From Beta vulgaris subsp. vulgaris (lineage: Eukaryota > Streptophyta > Magnoliopsida > Caryophyllales > Amaranthaceae), in contig NC_079208.1 of the NCBI RefSeq assembly GCF_026745355.1, positions 59,630,892 through 59,694,891 of the forward strand: a stretch of DNA of 64,000 nt, given 5' to 3'. The translations under genes and the position numbers were made by a program. This document shows positions 59,462 to 64,000 of this stretch, in pieces; position 1 is the first letter of the stretch; every line of letters begins with the position of its first letter. The notes under the pieces were generated by a model. It saw only the letters and a list, made by a program, of their open reading frames with translations. It did not search any database and was not told the DNA's origin.

Positions 59462-62400
59462 TATCCATGGATCAATTAAAGTAGTCTGTTTTTCGCTTTG
59501 CTTGAATAAAGTTGTGTATTGTAGTCTCATGAAACATGATTACTTGCAAGTGCATAGAGTTGTGTTCTCAGCTTTTTTTGGTATGCTGTGTATGTGGATG
59601 ATGTATCAATGTATGTGTTATTTGGCTTCTCTTAATTTATTTTCCTCTTTACTGCATTTTCCTCCTTCTTAGAAGGAGTTATTTTCACTGAAACTAAACA
59701 TGGTATAATTGAATTGGATGTCTGTAAATTGTTGAGAGGAACAACTGAAACTAAACATGGTAATCCCTGATTTCGACGTCGATTCATCAGATGGATTGGA
59801 TTACAACAATGTAGGCTGTAAACGTTACTTCGTCGACAGCAATCGTGCTCTTACACCACCACGACATTGCCGTTTTTATTGGTAATCTTGCTGTATGAAG
59901 TCTCCGATATGGCGGGCTCTTGCTATAGTGAATTAGTGTAGGTTGAGAGGTTGATTTTGCTGGTACCAATACATTGACATATTGTTCCTCTAGATTCAAT
60001 GATGTCAATAGAATGTCCTGTATTCACCAAAAAAAGAAGGGACATATTTGGAGGGGTATCAAATTGTGTGGTGAAGTTGATCAGAAATGTGACTTTTTTG
60101 TATCTTCATTTTAAAGGAACCATTTAGAAAGTAGTTAATTCTGAGTTATGTGGTGTAACATTGTCTAGTGCATCATCTCTATTACTCACTTTGCATTCAT
60201 AAGTTCTACCTTTCCCCCTTCATACCTAGTGTACAACTAGTGGCGTATCTAGAAATTATATGTAATGGGATCACTGATCATAAGTATCCGAACATGAGGT
60301 CTCTTCTACTACTAATTAACACTTTTATGTACATAGCCTTTATCTCAATCTGGGCTGAAAAGCCATTTGTTACATTATTCAGCCTTCAGCCAACACCAAA
60401 TAACAAATTATATCAGACTTTTGCTTTTAGAGTCCTTTTGATTTGATGGAAAATATTTTTCACAGAAAAATACATATGATTAATAGTTTTCTTTGTTTGA
60501 TAGATGAAAAATTATTAAATTAAGGAGGAAAAAATGGAGATGTTGCGAATGAGAGAATGGCAAAAAATGGGTTCTCTTTAAATTTTGGAGAAAAATGTTA
60601 CAACACGATAAAAAAATTCTTTTTCACCTTCATTTTCCTTTCTTTAAACCCTTTAACAACGGAATATGAGAAAAATCGTTTTTCAAAAAAATGTTTTCCT
60701 CCAAAACAAACGGAGCCCGCTCGAGCATCGACCCAGGAAGAAGCAATTCAATTTTAGGCTTGTCAGATTCTTATTTCTTCAGTTATGGATACTGTGGAAT
60801 GTGGAGTTAGGATATACTTTGGCCCAAACACAATTAGGAGTATATAATAATACCAATGTGATGGGAGGAGTTGGGCTCATGGGCTGAAGCCCATTTTAAA
60901 GCCTGTCTTTCTCTTAGCTATATGAAAATGGTCCAACTATATAGTATGATGTGTAAGATGTATAAATAATTGGTGACATGTGTAAGGTGTATGTAATTCT
61001 TCTATCTTCTTGAAAGAACAATTTGGTTATTTGGGGGATCGCCTAGTGTCCAGTGATTACGATTTTACCGATTTGTTGGCTACTCGTGTCACTGTAATGA
61101 TGCCATATGCTCTAGATAAGGAAGTTGTGGACTTGTGGTATCATAAGTTGAATCTAGAAGAGTTGGTACCAATATTAGGAAAAATTGATAATAGAGGTCT
61201 GAATTTTGAACGTTATTTTTAACCGATTTGAATTATTGATTAATGTGTGTAGGTTTCAATTTTAAGAAATCTTAATTTTTAGTAGGCCTAGGTGACTTAA
61301 AACTGACGATTTTTTTTTTAAAAAAATCACTTAGTTTTTACTTACCTTCATCAATTAACCTTTATGGTGTGACCTAAATTTTATAAGTTATGACCTATTA
61401 AACCAGTGTCAAGTCATTAAGGTCCCCTATTAAGCCAGTTTCAAGTCACTAAGACCCGCTAAAGTTAAGATCCCTAAAGTAGAGATTTCTATTATCAAAA
61501 TTACAGATATGTCCTCAAAATTTTGCGTTAATATGCATGAAAACTGAAAGTGTCATAACTAATTTGAAACAGATGAGGTATATTATTCTACTTTAAAGAG
61601 AAAAATAAAAACTCCCACTTTAGAGATGGGTTCATCATACAGAAGGAGAAAAGAAAAGGAAAACTCCCCCCTAAAAACCACAAATTTGCAAAGACTAATG
61701 TATTTATGACTAAGACTCTCTTTCTTCTAAAAAAAACTAAGACGACTCTCTTCTAGTTTAGAGATTACTATACTACATCGTATTTCTACTAACTTTTTTT
61801 TGTTCTAACTCACACAAAATTTACTCCAGATTTGTATATTATCCCTCAGACTCATAGAAAAAAGTTGGATACCATTAGTAACGAGATGGCACAATTTAAT
61901 AGGACAAGAAAACTAATTGTTGGATGATACAATATATACCTCATGTAAAGCCTAGAGTCTTGAATAAGTGAGTCTTGATTTTCAAGACTCAAGAAAAGTT
62001 TTGGACACGTTATTGCATGAGACTCTCAAAATTTAAACAAAGTTTCTAGTTAAGACTCTCTCCCAAGATTCTAGTAACGTACTCCCTTTGTAATAACTAA
62101 TAAGTAATAGTAATATAAGCATATATTATCAAAGGACTAACTCAACTAAAAGTTTAACCTGATAATTGGAGTCCCGTGAATAGTTTAATACTCTATCACG
62201 TCCCCTCACGCGAGAGCCCATTAGGCTTGAAGTGTGGATGCAGTACAGGCCAGGTCTCCCTCATACCTGACGCTAAATATTCCACTTATAAAGGAGGGGG
62301 TGTATGAGATTTGAATTCGTGACCTTTATGTTACGCTGGCTCCGATACTATGTCAAAGGACCATTACATACTATCACAAAATCTAGTAATCTACTTAGCA

Positions 62401-62849
62401 CTTGCTTAATTAAACTTGTTAAACATCAACATCTACATGAAAATGATCTTCTTATACATATCCTTCGAAGTCGTACTTCTAGGTCTTGCAAGTGAACTAT
62501 AGTCTCACATTCAACTATATAACAACTAGTTTGTCCACTTAGAAGCTGACACACAATATTGCATGATTTTTCCTTGTAGTATACGTCAATGTAGCAGCCC
62601 CTTTGTTTTAAAAATATACTAGTATTACAAGAATAATAATGCTTGATCATACTTATATGTCAAAATGTTAGCTTAAAGACATAAGAGAGTAGCTTCTAGG
62701 AAGCTCATATAATCATATTCGAGTAGTTGACTGTGTCAAATGAAAGCCATCCTTCTTAACTTGACTATATATGGCTTTTAACCTATGCCGTAATGACTGG
62801 TTCCTAAATCAAAAATCAATAAGAGCCTCGTCTTCACAAGAGTGGATAC
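59462..62849. other. Intergenic with repeat fragments, no convincing gene
   Basis: Small frames at 59787-60008 (minus) and 61010-61222 (plus, 70 codons) have no homology I recognise. 60690-60716 (TTTTCCTCCAAAACAAACGGAGC) matches only the right end of the 32635-32993 type of element, so it is probably a truncated copy. 62190-62340 reads as a common plant dispersed repeat (GAATTCGTGACCTTTATGTTACG), but no borders were found. Confidence 0.5.
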
Positions 62850-63012
62850 AATAAGGCCTTGTCAGATCGCAACCTTTCGCAGGTTAATCCAACTTGTTTT
62901 TGTGGATAGACATGAAGATGGTAAGGGAAAACCTTCTACCAAAGTGCGTATAGTGTGGATCGAACCTTCAAGCTTGAGGTTGGAAGGTTCTTTCCTTGCC
63001 ACTAGGCCAAAC
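62850..63012 (-). mobile_element. tRNA-derived SINE copy (family 2), minus strand
   Basis: On the minus strand TGGCCTAGTGGCAAGGAAAG is a good A box and GGTTCGATCCACAC (about 35 bp later) an excellent B box. The tail AAGGTTGCGATCTGACAAGG follows after about 80 bp. The body is unlike family 1. There is no long A-run at the end and no clear target-site duplication. Confidence 0.65.
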
Positions 63013-63477
63013 GAGTATTATAGATTTATAGTTCTGTAAGATAGTATCACAACGTATTAGACCTGATCAATCCTGGTTTAATGTCATATTTTCATCTAAT
63101 TAGACCTAATTAAACTTAAAACTCCTTTTTGAGGTGAATATAGTGCATCATACATGGGGTCAGGGCTTTGTATTAATGTATTATTATGAAACATATTGTG
63201 TATAATATATATTACAGAATCATGTTAAGATTTTCTTTTGATAAATAACCAAGGAGGTTAAGAGTTAAGACAATATGACTAGATAGAAAAATGATTACAA
63301 GGACATTTCTTTGATACACACACCCAAAATGAAGATTAAGATAATTGACTTAAACAAATAGAAAAGATTATAGGGCCCTATGTTGTTAGGTGGTTGATGT
63401 TGGTATCACTGCACACCCCCTTACAAGCCTAGTTTGCAACAACTTAATTATGGCATTAATTTTTTTTATTTATCCAT

Positions 63478-63600
63478 ATGAGTCACGAAGGCAGTATAAA
63501 GTACAAAAAAATGAGGGGGATTCAAACATGTGATCTATTGTTCACATCCCCTTAATCTTAACCACTAGGTTAAGACATCCTTGGTTATTATGGTATCAAT
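63478..63600 (-). mobile_element. tRNA-derived SINE copy (family 1), minus strand
   Basis: On the minus strand it reads AACCAAGGATGTCTTAACC, AGTGGTTAAGATTAAGG, GTTTGAATCCCCC and CTGCCTTCGTGACTCATATG. It is the best-preserved copy end to end and defines a family length of about 120 bp. Confidence 0.8.
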
Positions 63601-63736
63601 TTATAGTCGTCTTTGGCAATATATAATTTTCAAGTTGCATTTTTAGATTTTGTTCAAGTCAAAATACTATCACAATTTTACGTTGGTGTTTGGTCAAATA
63701 CGTTTTAATGTAATTTTAAGCTAGCTGCAATAACAT

Positions 63737-64000
63737 TTGATTTTACCAAACACTAATTAACTTACCAGTTGTTTGACAACTACTTTACCTATGATATCTA
63801 GTTAACAAGTAACCACTACTATGACAGATAACAAATAACACAATAATTGTTAGACTGACCCTACATCATTAATTAATTATTTAGGAATTTTATCTAATGA
63901 TCAGTCGAGACCATGTAAGACGTCTAAATAAGAGTTGATTTTACCAAACACTAATTAACATAACAGATGTCAACTACTTTACCTCTAATATCTAGCTAAC
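63737..64000. repeat. Direct repeat running off the right edge
   Basis: TTGATTTTACCAAACACTAA begins at 63737 and 63935 (198 bp apart). Both continue with TTAAC, ACAACTACTTTACCT or TCAACTACTTTACCT, and ATATCTAG, TTAAC or CTAAC. The second copy ends at the window edge, so its extent is unknown. Confidence 0.8.

Noticed and set aside
59268..59672. A 134-codon plus-strand frame
   Set aside because: It overlaps a MITE-like sequence, has a random-looking composition and no recognisable domain.
61010..61222. A 70-codon frame starting MKEQFGYLGDRL
   Set aside because: Composition is plausible for coding, but no family was recognised, no adjoining exons were found, and the surroundings are repeat-rich.
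27045..63600. Possible functional tRNA genes at the A/B-box sequences
   Set aside because: The stems do not form a cloverleaf and the bodies are shared between copies, as expected for SINEs.

Overview
This is AT-rich plant nuclear DNA. The evidence is multi-exon genes with GT-AG introns, plant-specific protein families, and a dense load of Stowaway-like and Tourist-like MITEs, tRNA-derived SINEs and retroposon fragments. The species cannot be read directly from the sequence. The repeat landscape would suit a eudicot, possibly of the Caryophyllales, but that is a weak inference. Exon models were built by eye from reading frame, splice dinucleotides and remembered family similarity; nothing was aligned by computer.

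Layout. 1-5875 is the end of a satellite array with a period of about 324 bp, continuing beyond the left edge. 5922-7218 is a Stowaway-like element split by a 1 kb Tourist/Harbinger-like element full of GAACT pentamers. 8317-22458 (minus) is a 22-exon gene for the Rab3GAP catalytic subunit homologue (924 aa); its introns hold a Harbinger-like element, a LINE relic and a Stowaway-like MITE. 23613-24767 is a Mutator-like non-autonomous transposon that has captured the promoter, leader and first exon of a 4CL-like acyl-CoA ligase gene, next to a 21-bp minisatellite arranged as a giant inverted repeat. 26528-30535 (plus) is a Raf/TKL-like kinase-domain protein (587 aa) with a degraded catalytic loop. 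36741-42011 (plus) is the ubiquitin-activating enzyme E1 (1083 aa). 43886-47890 (minus) is a protein with a ubiquitin-like domain followed by leucine-rich repeats (386 aa). 55490-56299 (plus) is an intronless glutaredoxin-like cysteine-rich protein (269 aa).

The rest is intergenic. 30.7-35.3 kb and 48-64 kb are mostly MITEs, SINEs, truncated retroposons and local tandem duplications. The five intact genes are ordinary housekeeping or regulatory genes and do not form a cluster. E1 and the ubiquitin-like LRR protein are neighbours (tail to tail, 1.9 kb apart), but this is probably coincidence. The most unusual object is the gene-capturing transposon with its inverted minisatellite. Next come the satellite, with its two-type higher-order structure and a period divisible by three, and the retroposon insertions whose target-site duplications are still readable.
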